This document shows positions 1-7,124 of a DNA stretch of 64,000 bases, piece by piece. Origin of the DNA: Burkholderiales bacterium (GTDB taxonomy: Bacteria; Pseudomonadota; Gammaproteobacteria; Burkholderiales; SG8-41); assembly GCA_030684405.1 (NCBI GenBank), contig JAUXYA010000024.1, positions 18,657 through 82,656 of the forward strand, read 5' to 3'. The notes beneath the pieces are model-generated. The model did not search any database and was not told the origin of the DNA. It was given only the letters and a program-made list of their open reading frames with translations. Each line of letters starts with the position of its first letter. Position 1 is the stretch's first letter. A program made the translations under genes and the position numbers.

Positions 1-1
1 C

Positions 2-598
2 AAGGGGGTCAGCGACGAAGGCCTCTACCGCAATTTTTCCGAAATCATCGAGCGCGTCGGCGACAGCCGCCTGCGCATCTACCTCTACCACATCCCGCCG
101 GTCGCGGTGGTCGGCATCACGCCGAAACTGGTCGAACGCCTGCTGAAGAAGTATCCGCAAAACATCGCCGGCATGAAGGACAGCTCGGGCGACTGGAACA
201 ACACCAAGACCTTCCTCGACAACTTTGCCAAGCAGGGCTTCGACGTCTTCGCCGGCAGCGAATCCTTCCTGCTCGCCAACATGAGGAACGGCGGTGCCGG
301 CTGCATTTCGGCCACCGCCAACGTCAACCCGGGCCCGATCGACAAGCTCTACCGCGAATGGAAAAACACTGACGCCGATGCCCAGCAGAAGGCGCTTGAT
401 GTGGTGCGCGGCACCTTCGGCAACAGCAAGTACCTGATGATCGCCGCGCTGAAGGCCGGCATCGCGCAATACAGCGGAGATGAGCATTGGTGCACCGTGC
501 GCCCGCCGCTGGTCGAACTGTCGAAGGAGCAGCGTGCATCGCTCGCCGCCGAACTCAAGGCGATCGAATTCGAGATGCCCGGCCTCAAGGCGGCGTAA
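2..598 (+). CDS. DapA-family lyase/aldolase, C-terminal part (left edge cuts the gene)
   Basis: This is the C-terminal part of a dihydrodipicolinate synthase/N-acetylneuraminate lyase family TIM-barrel enzyme; the frame is open from base 2, so the start lies outside the window. The family forms a Schiff base between a pyruvate-type substrate and a lysine. The Tyr region reads YLYHIPP (about 77-97), and the Schiff-base lysine is in GMKDSSGD (Lys codon 176-178). The hydrophobic AGSESFLLANMRNGGAG stretch typical of the family follows. Substrate cannot be decided; a dedicated lysine-biosynthesis DapA is less likely because the neighbour is a catabolic amidohydrolase on the same strand. About 190-200 residues are present of the usual 290-300. 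Confidence 0.85.
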   Translation, partial: KGVSDEGLYRNFSEIIERVGDSRLRIYLYHIPPVAVVGITPKLVERLLKKYPQNIAGMKDSSGDWNNTKTFLDNFAKQGFDVFAGSESFLLANMRNGGAGCISATANVNPGPIDKLYREWKNTDADAQQKALDVVRGTFGNSKYLMIAALKAGIAQYSGDEHWCTVRPPLVELSKEQRASLAAELKAIEFEMPGLKAA

Positions 599-611
599 TT
601 AAAATATCAAT

Positions 612-626
612 ATAATCAAGTACTTA
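612..626 (+). repeat. AT-rich 15-mer motif, copy A
   Basis: The sequence ATAATCAAGTACTTA fits the consensus A[AT]AA[AT]CAANTACTTA found five times in the window. This copy ends 4 bases before the ATG of the amidohydrolase and fills the place where a Shine-Dalgarno sequence would be; no purine-rich SD is visible there. Function unknown. Confidence 0.6.
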
Positions 627-630
627 TAAA

Positions 631-1530
631 ATGTCTGTCAACACACCGACGACTACCGCGCCGCTCTGCGCGGCCCCTGACTTCAAGCCGCATCCGCCGA
701 AGTTCCAGATGCCGGCGAAGGCCTGCGACACCCACGCGCATGTGATGGGGCCGGCAGCGCGCTACAACTATTCGAGTGCGCGCGTCTACACGCCGCCCGA
801 CTGCCTGCCCTCGCAGTACCGCCACATGCTCGACACCCTCGGCGTCGAACGCGCAGTACTGATCCAGCCCAGCGTCTACGGCAGCGACAACGCCGCGATG
901 CTCGATGCAATGAAAGCCGATCCGCAGCGCCTGCGCGGCGTCGCGGTGGTCGATCCGGCGATCAGCGATGCTGAACTGAAAAAAATGGATGGCGCCGGCA
1001 TCCGCGGCGTGCGCGTCAACATCGTCGACGTCAAGGACCGCAAGCCCGGCACGCTGCCGCTCGACGTGCTGCGCCCGTTGGCGGCGCGCATCAAGCCGAT
1101 GGGCTGGCACATGGAATTCCTGATGCATGCCAACGAATTCCCGGACCTGGATCAGAGCTTCGCCGATTTCCCGGTGCCCGTCGTGTTGGGCCACCTCGGC
1201 TATATGAAGGGCAACCCGGGCACCGGAGATCCCGGCTTCCAGGCACTGCTGCGGCTGATGCTGGCGGGCAAGGCCTGGGTCAAGCTGACGGGACCCTACC
1301 GCATCTCGGCGCAAGCGCTGCCGCATGCCGACACCATCCCCTACGCGCATGCCTTGATCAAAGCCAATGCCGCGCAGGTGATCTGGGGCACGGACTGGCC
1401 GCATGTGATGCACAAGGGGCAGATGCCGAACGATGGCGACCTTACCAACCTGCTGCTCGACTGGGTGCCCGATGAACAACAGCGCGGGCAGGTGCTGGTC
1501 GGCAATCCTGCGCGGCTGTACGGATTCTAG
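631..1530 (+). CDS. LigI-like amidohydrolase (TIM-barrel metal-dependent hydrolase)
   Basis: Amidohydrolase-superfamily protein of 299 residues, of the 2-pyrone-4,6-dicarboxylate hydrolase (LigI)-like type. Seen: the beta-strand-1 metal motif DTHAHVMG (His35, His37), a mid-protein VVLGHLGY strand with a histidine, a lysine-containing VKLTGPYR strand, and a C-terminal WGTDWPH with the catalytic aspartate. Family members hydrolyse lactones or similar small cyclic substrates in the cytoplasm; the substrate here is unknown. It lies 32 bases after the DapA-like gene on the same strand, so the two may be co-transcribed. The ATG has no obvious SD and is immediately preceded by AT-rich motif copy A. 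It converges with the TAXI gene. Confidence 0.8.
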   Translation: MSVNTPTTTAPLCAAPDFKPHPPKFQMPAKACDTHAHVMGPAARYNYSSARVYTPPDCLPSQYRHMLDTLGVERAVLIQPSVYGSDNAAMLDAMKADPQRLRGVAVVDPAISDAELKKMDGAGIRGVRVNIVDVKDRKPGTLPLDVLRPLAARIKPMGWHMEFLMHANEFPDLDQSFADFPVPVVLGHLGYMKGNPGTGDPGFQALLRLMLAGKAWVKLTGPYRISAQALPHADTIPYAHALIKANAAQVIWGTDWPHVMHKGQMPNDGDLTNLLLDWVPDEQQRGQVLVGNPARLYGF

Positions 1531-1539
1531 CTCCGCGTT

Positions 1540-2433
1540 TCAGACCATACCGATTTCCTTCATGTATTGCAGCACCCCGGGATGAATCAGTTCCCGGGTC
1601 GGTGCACCGGCCAGGGTGTTGGCCAGCGTCGACTCCTGCGCCTGATCGAGTTTCGCCGAGAGCGCGGCGTGGCCGGTGTGCAGAGCCTTCGCCAATCGGT
1701 AAGCAACGTCATCGGGCAGCGAGGCCCGCGCCAGCACGAAGGGCCATGAACCCACCGAGTTCACCGGGCCGGTCTGCCCCGGGTAGCTGCCGGCAGGCAT
1801 CGTGGTCTGTTTCAGGAAAACGTGTTTGGCCTGGATGCGCTTGATCTCTTCGGCCGAGGGCGAAATGAAACGCATGCCCTTGGGATTCTTGGCAATGTTC
1901 ATGAACGGCGGCCAGCCGACGCCGCCGCCCCACATCGCCGCCGCCTCGCCGCTGTTGACCAGAGGCGGGCCGTCGCCAGCTTTTTCCAACAGCCGCGCAT
2001 CGAAGTCCTTCTTGATGTCGAGGCCGAGGCCGTCGAACACGTAGCGCGCGAGCACGACAAAGCCCGAGCTCGATGCACCCCACACCACGGTCTTGCCGAC
2101 GAGGTCGCTGATCGACTGGTATGGGCTGTCGGCACGCACCATGAACATGCCCGCCTGCGAATAGGTGGCATTGATGATGCGGATGTTCTTGCAGGGTGCG
2201 CGGCCAATGCCGTTGACCGCTTCGTAGGTCACTTCGCCGGTGGCGAGCGCGATGTCGAGCGAACCGTCATCGATGCGGCCGACGTTCTCGCCGCTGCCCT
2301 TGGTGTTGATCGGCTCGATGTCGAGCGTCGGGTCGGTGGCGTTGAGCACCTCCGCATAGGGCCAGCCGTAGGCGGGAAATCCGCCGCCGGGGGTTGCGGT
2401 GCCGAGCACGACTTTTGTTTTTTGTGCCGCCAT
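1540..2433 (-). CDS. TAXI-family TRAP transporter receptor without signal peptide
   Basis: TAXI-type (TRAP-associated extracytoplasmic immunogenic) solute-binding protein, about 297 residues. Recognisable: the N-terminal VVLGTATPGGGFPAYGWPYA strand-loop, INTKGSGENVGRI, ALATGEVTYEAV, and the domain-2 GKTVVWGASSSGF segment. The ATG at 2433 is chosen because GGAGGAGA sits six bases upstream; the TTG at 2451 would put that SD inside the gene. With either start there is no signal peptide: the mature-type domain begins about eight residues in. Family members are normally periplasmic and feed DctQM-type membrane subunits, none of which is seen nearby. It may therefore be a cytoplasmic binding protein or be exported in an unrecognised way. 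Confidence 0.8.
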   Translation of the reverse strand: MAAQKTKVVLGTATPGGGFPAYGWPYAEVLNATDPTLDIEPINTKGSGENVGRIDDGSLDIALATGEVTYEAVNGIGRAPCKNIRIINATYSQAGMFMVRADSPYQSISDLVGKTVVWGASSSGFVVLARYVFDGLGLDIKKDFDARLLEKAGDGPPLVNSGEAAAMWGGGVGWPPFMNIAKNPKGMRFISPSAEEIKRIQAKHVFLKQTTMPAGSYPGQTGPVNSVGSWPFVLARASLPDDVAYRLAKALHTGHAALSAKLDQAQESTLANTLAGAPTRELIHPGVLQYMKEIGMV

Positions 2434-2552
2434 TTTTTCTGTCTCCTCCAAGGATCGAAAGACAAATAGTAATCGCGATTACACCGTTTGGGGCACACTC
2501 AGCTGTATTATCTGAGATCGCTTTGTCAGACAACACGTTGATGTCACAAATG

Positions 2553-2640
2553 TCGTTCCCGCGAAAGCGGGAATCCAGTGACTTTCGCGGCAGCTGCACT
2601 GGATTCCGGCTCGCGCTGCGCGCCTCCGGAATAACGGGAT
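2553..2640. repeat. REP-like palindromic element
   Basis: A perfect palindrome, TTCCCGC-GAAA-GCGGGAA at 2556-2573, is followed by ATCCAGTGACTTTCG and a second imperfect ATTCCGG...CCGGAAT arm pair ending near 2634. It is the same type as the elements at 8401-8474 and 26148-26167. It fills most of the gap between the divergent TAXI and CREST genes. Confidence 0.7.
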
Positions 2641-2680
2641 ACCTGCCCTGAAACAATGCAATTCTCGCCAGGATGAAGGC

Positions 2681-3454
2681 ATGGATTATTCTTCGCCATC
2701 ACGCCCCGCACGCAGAGCCGGACTGGTCATCCTCGTACTTGGGCCGCTGGCCTGGCTGCTCTTCGGCCACGGCGAGCCGATCCCGCAGGATCGCGGCTAC
2801 CATGTCTTCGCCGACGGCCGCAGTTGCCTTGGCATTCCCAATTTCGGCAATATCTCCTCCAACCTGCTGTTCCTGCTCGTCGGCGTAGCGGGGATTCGCC
2901 ACTGCTGGCGCCAGCGCCACGGCGCGTGGCGTTCCTGGCTGGTGTTTTTTGCCGGCGTCGCACTGGTGTTCTTCGGCTCGGCCTGGTACCACCGCGCACC
3001 GAATGACCACACGCTGGTCTGGGACCGGCTGCCGATGACCATGGCCTTCATGAGTCTGTTCGCGGCGCTGGTCAGCGAACACCTCGAAGCAAGGCTGGAA
3101 GCGCGTCTGCTCGCCAGCGCATTGGCGGTCGGCGTGTTCAGCGTATTCTGGTGGCAGTGGAGCGGCGACTTGCGTATCTACATCTGGGTGCAGGGCGCGC
3201 CGCTGCTGGCAATTCCCTACCTGATTGTCGCGTTTCCCGGCCGTTACGACCGGCGCCATTATCTGCTCTACGGAGTGGGACTTTATGCCCTGGCCAAGGT
3301 TGCCGAGCTGTACGATCACGAGATTTATGCCGCGACGGCCACCGCGATCAGCGGCCATTCGGCAAAACACCTGCTCGCCGCGCTGGCCGTGTTTTGCGTG
3401 CTGCGGATGCTGCAGACGCGTCAGAGTTTGACGCCGGTCGCCTCTTCCCAATAG
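2681..3454 (+). CDS. CREST/ceramidase-like integral membrane hydrolase
   Basis: Polytopic membrane protein of 257 residues with about seven hydrophobic segments. It carries the signature of the CREST superfamily (alkaline ceramidase, PAQR and related): Ser-x-x-Tyr-His in GSAWYHRAPND, an aspartate followed by RLPMTMAFMS, and paired histidines near the C-terminus in ISGHSAKHLLAAL. These residues form a Zn site in known members, which hydrolyse lipid amides. Many bacterial homologues are uncharacterised, so the substrate is unknown. The ATG has AGGA seven bases upstream. The last 34 bases overlap, tail to tail, the end of the dehydrogenase gene on the other strand. Confidence 0.75.
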   Translation: MDYSSPSRPARRAGLVILVLGPLAWLLFGHGEPIPQDRGYHVFADGRSCLGIPNFGNISSNLLFLLVGVAGIRHCWRQRHGAWRSWLVFFAGVALVFFGSAWYHRAPNDHTLVWDRLPMTMAFMSLFAALVSEHLEARLEARLLASALAVGVFSVFWWQWSGDLRIYIWVQGAPLLAIPYLIVAFPGRYDRRHYLLYGVGLYALAKVAELYDHEIYAATATAISGHSAKHLLAALAVFCVLRMLQTRQSLTPVASSQ

Positions 3455-4320
3455 CGCACGATTTCGGTCTGGTCGACGCTGGCGCCAACCTTGCCGACGG
3501 CATCGCTCCACAGTTCCGACACCTTCTCGCCCAGCGGCACCGCCGCGTCAATGGCATGCGCCATGTCGACGGCGATCTTCACGTCCTTGGCGATGAAACT
3601 GAGCGCCATGCCGGTGGCGTACTTGTGATTGAGTATCTGCGGAATGACTTTTTTCTCGATCGGGTGGTTGCGGCCCGCGCACATCGGGATCAGCGCTTCG
3701 GCCATCATTTTCGGATCGAGACCGAATTTCTTGCCAATGGTCAGCGCCTCGATGGCATTGATCAGCGCGCAGGCATTGATGTAATTGGCCAGCGCCTTCA
3801 TCGCATGCCCGGAACCGGCTTCGCCGCAGTGCACGATGCTGCGACCCAGCGCCTTCAGCACCGGTGTCACCCGCTCCACCTGTTCGGCACTGCCGCCGGT
3901 CATGATGTCCAGCGTCGCATCCTTGGCGAACACCACCCCGCCCATTACCGGTGCATCGACCATCTGCAATCCGAGCTTCTCCAGTGCCTCTGCGGTCGAG
4001 CGCGTACCGGTGGGATTGCAGGTGCCCATGTCGATCAGCACCGCACCCTTGTTCATCGCTGACGCTGCACCGCCAGCATCGAGCATCACCTTGCGCACGA
4101 TCTTGTCGTCGGGAAGCATGGTGACAATCGCATCCTTGCCGGTGGCAAGTTCCGATAGCGTGGCCGCGGCCTTGCCGCCATGCTGCGCAACAAAGGCCGC
4201 CGCTGTTTCCGGACGCGCATCAAACACCGTGACTTCGAAACCGCCCTTCAGCAGATTCGCCGCCATCGGGTTGCCCATGTTGCCGACGCCGATAAAACCG
4301 ATTTTTTTGATGGTGTTCAT
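3421..4320 (-). CDS. NAD(P)-dependent beta-hydroxyacid dehydrogenase (3-HIBADH family)
   Basis: A 299-residue member of the 3-hydroxyisobutyrate/6-phosphogluconate dehydrogenase family. The Rossmann motif GFIGVGNMG lies at residues 8-16, the substrate motif reads DAPVMGG rather than the usual DAPVSGG, and the catalytic lysine is in GSGHAMKALANY. The family oxidises 3-hydroxyacids or reduces semialdehydes such as tartronate semialdehyde or 2-(hydroxymethyl)glutarate. It is the last gene of a minus-strand catabolic run and is separated from the DSD1 gene by a CACAGAG inverted repeat. Its 3' end overlaps the CREST gene by 34 bases. Exact substrate unknown. Confidence 0.88.
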   Translation of the reverse strand: MNTIKKIGFIGVGNMGNPMAANLLKGGFEVTVFDARPETAAAFVAQHGGKAAATLSELATGKDAIVTMLPDDKIVRKVMLDAGGAASAMNKGAVLIDMGTCNPTGTRSTAEALEKLGLQMVDAPVMGGVVFAKDATLDIMTGGSAEQVERVTPVLKALGRSIVHCGEAGSGHAMKALANYINACALINAIEALTIGKKFGLDPKMMAEALIPMCAGRNHPIEKKVIPQILNHKYATGMALSFIAKDVKIAVDMAHAIDAAVPLGEKVSELWSDAVGKVGASVDQTEIVRYWEEATGVKL

Positions 4321-4343
4321 GATGAAACCCTCAGATCAAAAGC

Positions 4344-4445
4344 AGCCACAGAGGACACAGAGGACACAGAGAAAAACCAGGTCAAACCCCGAGCCAGGGA
4401 AACCCGGTTTTGAAGTTCTCTGTGCTCTCTGTGACCTCTGTGGCT
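4344..4445. repeat. CACAGAG iterated-arm inverted repeat, copy 1
   Basis: The left arm has three tandem 9-base units (CCACAGAGG, ACACAGAGG, ACACAGAGA) at about 4346-4372. The right arm, about 4416-4445, is their near-perfect reverse complement and ends CTCTGTGGCT. The central 40 bases differ from the other copies. It lies between the stop of the DSD1 gene and the start of the dehydrogenase, both on the minus strand. Confidence 0.85.
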
Positions 4446-4460
4446 AAAGGTTTTAAAGCT

Positions 4461-5579
4461 TTACCACACCGCCCCCCGGGCCGCGATCGGCCACAGGGCT
4501 TCGACCTTGCCGCTGCGCACGCAGACGTAGTGGTCGTAGAGATTCACCGTCGGGTCGCAGTGGCCGGGGATCAGGCGGATCTTGTCGCCCAGCGCAAAAC
4601 CATGCGAACCGTTCATTTTGATCACGCCATGCTCGTCGGAAGCCTTCTGGAATTCGGCCTGCGGAAAATCGGCGACCCGCGGCATACCGGAATCGATGCT
4701 GGAAGCCTTCAGTCCGGCGTCAACGAGGGCGATGTCGGGGCGCGTGCGGCTCATCACCGTGGTCCACACGAACAGGCTGTGCTCGAAGCGAGGGATGCCG
4801 CTTTCGGTCCAGTCGTTCTTGGCGTAATCGGCATCCATGAAAATGTAGGAGCCGACCTGCAACTCGTCGTAGACCTGACTCGTCGCCTCAAACAGGTAGG
4901 TGCCGGTGCCGGCGCCCGTGACCTTGCCGCGCGGCAACCCGGCTTTTTCGATGAGTGCCAGCGTTTTTTCCACGCTGCCGATTGCCGCGTCGATCGCAGC
5001 GCGCCGTTCCTCGACCTTGCGCAGGTGCTGGGCCCCGCCCTGGTACGCCTGGAGCCCGGCGTAACGCAGGTTTTTGCAGGCCGCGATGGCCTGTGCAATC
5101 TTCAATGCCGGCTCGCCGGGATCCACACCGCAGCGGTTGGCGCCGACATTGACCTCGACCAGCACATCGATGACGACACCGAACTCGCGCGCCGCGGCAT
5201 CGATATCCTTCACGTTGCCGGCGTCGTCAGCGCAGACGGTGATCTTCGCCTGGGTCGCCAGCGCGGCAAGGCGCCTGAGCTTGGTCTTTCCGACCACTTC
5301 ATTGGCGATCAACACGTCGGGCACACCGCCCTCGACCATGGCCTCGGCTTCGCTGACTTTCTGGCAGCAGACGCCGACTGCGCCGAGTGCGATCTGGCGC
5401 AGCGCGATCTGCGGGCACTTGTGGCTCTTGGCGTGGGGCCGCAGCATGATCTTGCGGCCGGCGATTGATTCCCTGAGTTTCTGCAGATTGTTCTCGAACG
5501 CGTCGAGATCGAGGATCAATGCCGGCGTATCGACATCAGCCAGGGACATGCCCGGCTGCGCGGGAAGAATGCGCGGCAT
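4461..5579 (-). CDS. DSD1/D-threonine aldolase-family PLP enzyme
   Basis: Alanine-racemase-fold PLP enzyme of 372 residues, of the D-threonine aldolase / D-serine dehydratase / hydroxyaspartate aldolase group. The PLP lysine is in RPHAKSHK near residue 50, GVCCQKVSEAEAM is a family hallmark, and the C-terminal metal-binding HC pair is in IPGHCDPTVNLYDH. These enzymes cleave or dehydrate beta-hydroxy D-amino acids and need a divalent metal held by the His-Cys pair. The start codon overlaps the cupin stop by one base (TAATG), so the two are translationally coupled. A role in hydroxy-amino-acid or glyoxylate turnover is plausible, but the substrate is not known. Confidence 0.85.
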   Translation of the reverse strand: MPRILPAQPGMSLADVDTPALILDLDAFENNLQKLRESIAGRKIMLRPHAKSHKCPQIALRQIALGAVGVCCQKVSEAEAMVEGGVPDVLIANEVVGKTKLRRLAALATQAKITVCADDAGNVKDIDAAAREFGVVIDVLVEVNVGANRCGVDPGEPALKIAQAIAACKNLRYAGLQAYQGGAQHLRKVEERRAAIDAAIGSVEKTLALIEKAGLPRGKVTGAGTGTYLFEATSQVYDELQVGSYIFMDADYAKNDWTESGIPRFEHSLFVWTTVMSRTRPDIALVDAGLKASSIDSGMPRVADFPQAEFQKASDEHGVIKMNGSHGFALGDKIRLIPGHCDPTVNLYDHYVCVRSGKVEALWPIAARGAVW

Positions 5580-6031
5580 TATGCAGTCTTGGGGCCGGTG
5601 CCCGCATCGTAATGACCACCCGCCATGGTGCCGTCGGCGGCCTTGCCGATGATGCCGTGGGACATGTCCTTCACCGCGAAGAACATCGCATCCTCTTCCG
5701 GCATGGCAATCGTGTAGTGCACGATGTTCGCCGGAAAATAGAGCAGCGTGCCGGGGCCGCAGATCTGTTCGGGGCCGTCACCAACCTTGACCCGCATCTT
5801 GCCCTTGACGATGTAGTTCCACTGCTCGTTGGGGTGCAGGTGCGGGCGCGAGCCGGTGCCTTTTTCCTTGGTCACCAGCGCGCACTGCATGCGCTCGCCC
5901 TCGATCACCGGACCCATCGCAGTGGAGTAACCGGTGCCGGCTTCGATCGGAGCCATTTCGGCAAGCGGGAAAATAAACTTGCCGTTGCCGCCTTTGACGG
6001 CACCCTGGGTCTTGGTTTCTGCGTCTGCCAT
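5579..6031 (-). CDS. Single-domain cupin protein
   Basis: A 150-residue cupin. Motif 1 is present as G-x5-H-x-H-x3-E-x6-G in GSRPHLHPNEQWNYIVKG, and motif 2 is represented by GTLLYFPANIVHYT, giving the usual three-His/one-Glu metal site. Such small cupins act as dioxygenases, isomerases or ligand sensors; nothing in the sequence fixes which. It is one base overlapped with the DSD1 gene and 20 bases from the GlcG-like gene, so it belongs to the same operon. The C-terminus after about residue 120 (SHGIIGKAADGTMAGGH) is outside the cupin core. Confidence 0.8.
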   Translation of the reverse strand: MADAETKTQGAVKGGNGKFIFPLAEMAPIEAGTGYSTAMGPVIEGERMQCALVTKEKGTGSRPHLHPNEQWNYIVKGKMRVKVGDGPEQICGPGTLLYFPANIVHYTIAMPEEDAMFFAVKDMSHGIIGKAADGTMAGGHYDAGTGPKTA

Positions 6032-6051
6032 GATGTCTCCGCGCTCGTGGT

Positions 6052-6480
6052 TCAGATAATCGGCTTCAGGCCCGCCTGCTCGGCACCGTAAGCGCAGCAG
6101 GCTTCGTCCTCGTCACCGGTACCGCCACTGGCGCCCGCAGAGCCGACGACATTGCCCGCGGCATCCTTGATCAGCACCGCACCGGTCTGCGGCAGAAACT
6201 TGCCCTGAGCCGTTGCCGCCAGTGTGATCATGAAATTGGGGTTTTCCTTGGCGCGGCCGAACAGCGCGCGGCTGGACATGCCCATTGCCACCGCGGCCCA
6301 GGCCTTGCCCAGCGCGACGTCATAACGGAACATCGTTGCATCGTCCTGGCGCTGCGCAGAGACGATGTGGCCGGAGGCATCGAGCACAACCACCGCCAGC
6401 GGCTTCACTTTCATTTCCTTCGCCTTGGCAAAAGCTTTTTCGATGAGGGTATTGGCCTGCTGCAGCGTGATCTTGGACAT
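6052..6480 (-). CDS. GlcG/HbpS-like (DUF336) protein
   Basis: A 142-residue protein of the GlcG/HbpS family (DUF336), seen from the N-terminal LQQANTLIEKAFAKAKEM helix, PLAVVVLDASGHIVSAQRQDD, the KAWAAVAMG helix and the C-terminal VVGSAGASGGTGDEDEACC loop. HbpS binds haem in Streptomyces; GlcG is of unknown role in the E. coli glycolate operon. In Burkholderiales it is frequent beside hydroxyacid catabolic genes, as here. The full expected length is present. It precedes the cupin by 20 bases. Confidence 0.85.
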   Translation of the reverse strand: MSKITLQQANTLIEKAFAKAKEMKVKPLAVVVLDASGHIVSAQRQDDATMFRYDVALGKAWAAVAMGMSSRALFGRAKENPNFMITLAATAQGKFLPQTGAVLIKDAAGNVVGSAGASGGTGDEDEACCAYGAEQAGLKPII

Positions 6481-6614
6481 GCATTCCTCCGTGGATGATG
6501 GACGCGGACGCTGCCGGTCGCCCGGTCAGGTAAGCCGTAATGCAGAGCCCGCAGAATGGGACGGATGACTATACCAAAGGCATCGCTGCCGGTGTCAACA
6601 GTGCGGCCACGGCT

Positions 6615-7124
6615 TCAGGTCTTCGGTGCAATCAATCCCTCTTTTTCGAGCAGCTGATATACGCCGCCCGCCTGCACCAGCGCCATCAGCGGCGCCGGCA
6701 GCGGTTTGCCGGCGAGTGCCGTGCCACGGCTGAGGTTGCGCACCTTCGCCTGAGCGAAATCGACCTCGGCCTCCTCGCCCTCGGTAAACGCAGCATGGAC
6801 CCCCGGACATTCCAGCGCCGGGAACGCAAAGTTCACGCAGTTGCGCAGAAACAGGCCGTTCAGCGATTCGGCGATCAGGCAGGCGAGGCCGAGGTTTTTC
6901 AGCGAGCGTGCCGCCGCGCGGCTGGAACCCATGCCGAAGTTGCTGCCGCCGATCAGGATATCGCCCTTTTTGACCTGCTCGGCCCAGCCCGGGCGGTTGG
7001 CACTGAACACGTACAGCGCCTGTTCCTCATGCGTGAGGTAGAAAGCCTTGTTGGGCAGGATCAGGTCGGTGTTGATGTTGTCACCGACAATCCAGACACG
7101 ACCTTTGAATGTCATCGTGCTCAT
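6615..7124 (-). CDS. LeuD-like small subunit of a short-type hydro-lyase (HACN/dimethylmaleate hydratase type)
   Basis: Aconitase-superfamily small (swivel) subunit of 169 residues. It carries NTDLILP near the start and the substrate-binding GGSNFGMGSSR loop. Proteobacterial leucine-biosynthesis LeuD is normally about 200-215 residues; the shorter size matches the archaeal-type IPMI/homoaconitase and DmdB subunits. The loop after NTDLILP reads FYLTHEE, which does not match the YLRT or YLV(Y/M) signatures I recall for homoaconitase and isopropylmalate isomerase. It overlaps the large subunit by four bases (ATGA), so the pair is translationally coupled. A leucine role is possible but less likely given the catabolic neighbours. 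Confidence 0.82.
   Translation of the reverse strand: MSTMTFKGRVWIVGDNINTDLILPNKAFYLTHEEQALYVFSANRPGWAEQVKKGDILIGGSNFGMGSSRAAARSLKNLGLACLIAESLNGLFLRNCVNFAFPALECPGVHAAFTEGEEAEVDFAQAKVRNLSRGTALAGKPLPAPLMALVQAGGVYQLLEKEGLIAPKT

Noticed and set aside
4344..4445. CRISPR-like array from spaced CACAGAG units
   Set aside because: Units are 9 bases apart with no spacers, mirrored as an inverted repeat, and no cas genes are present.
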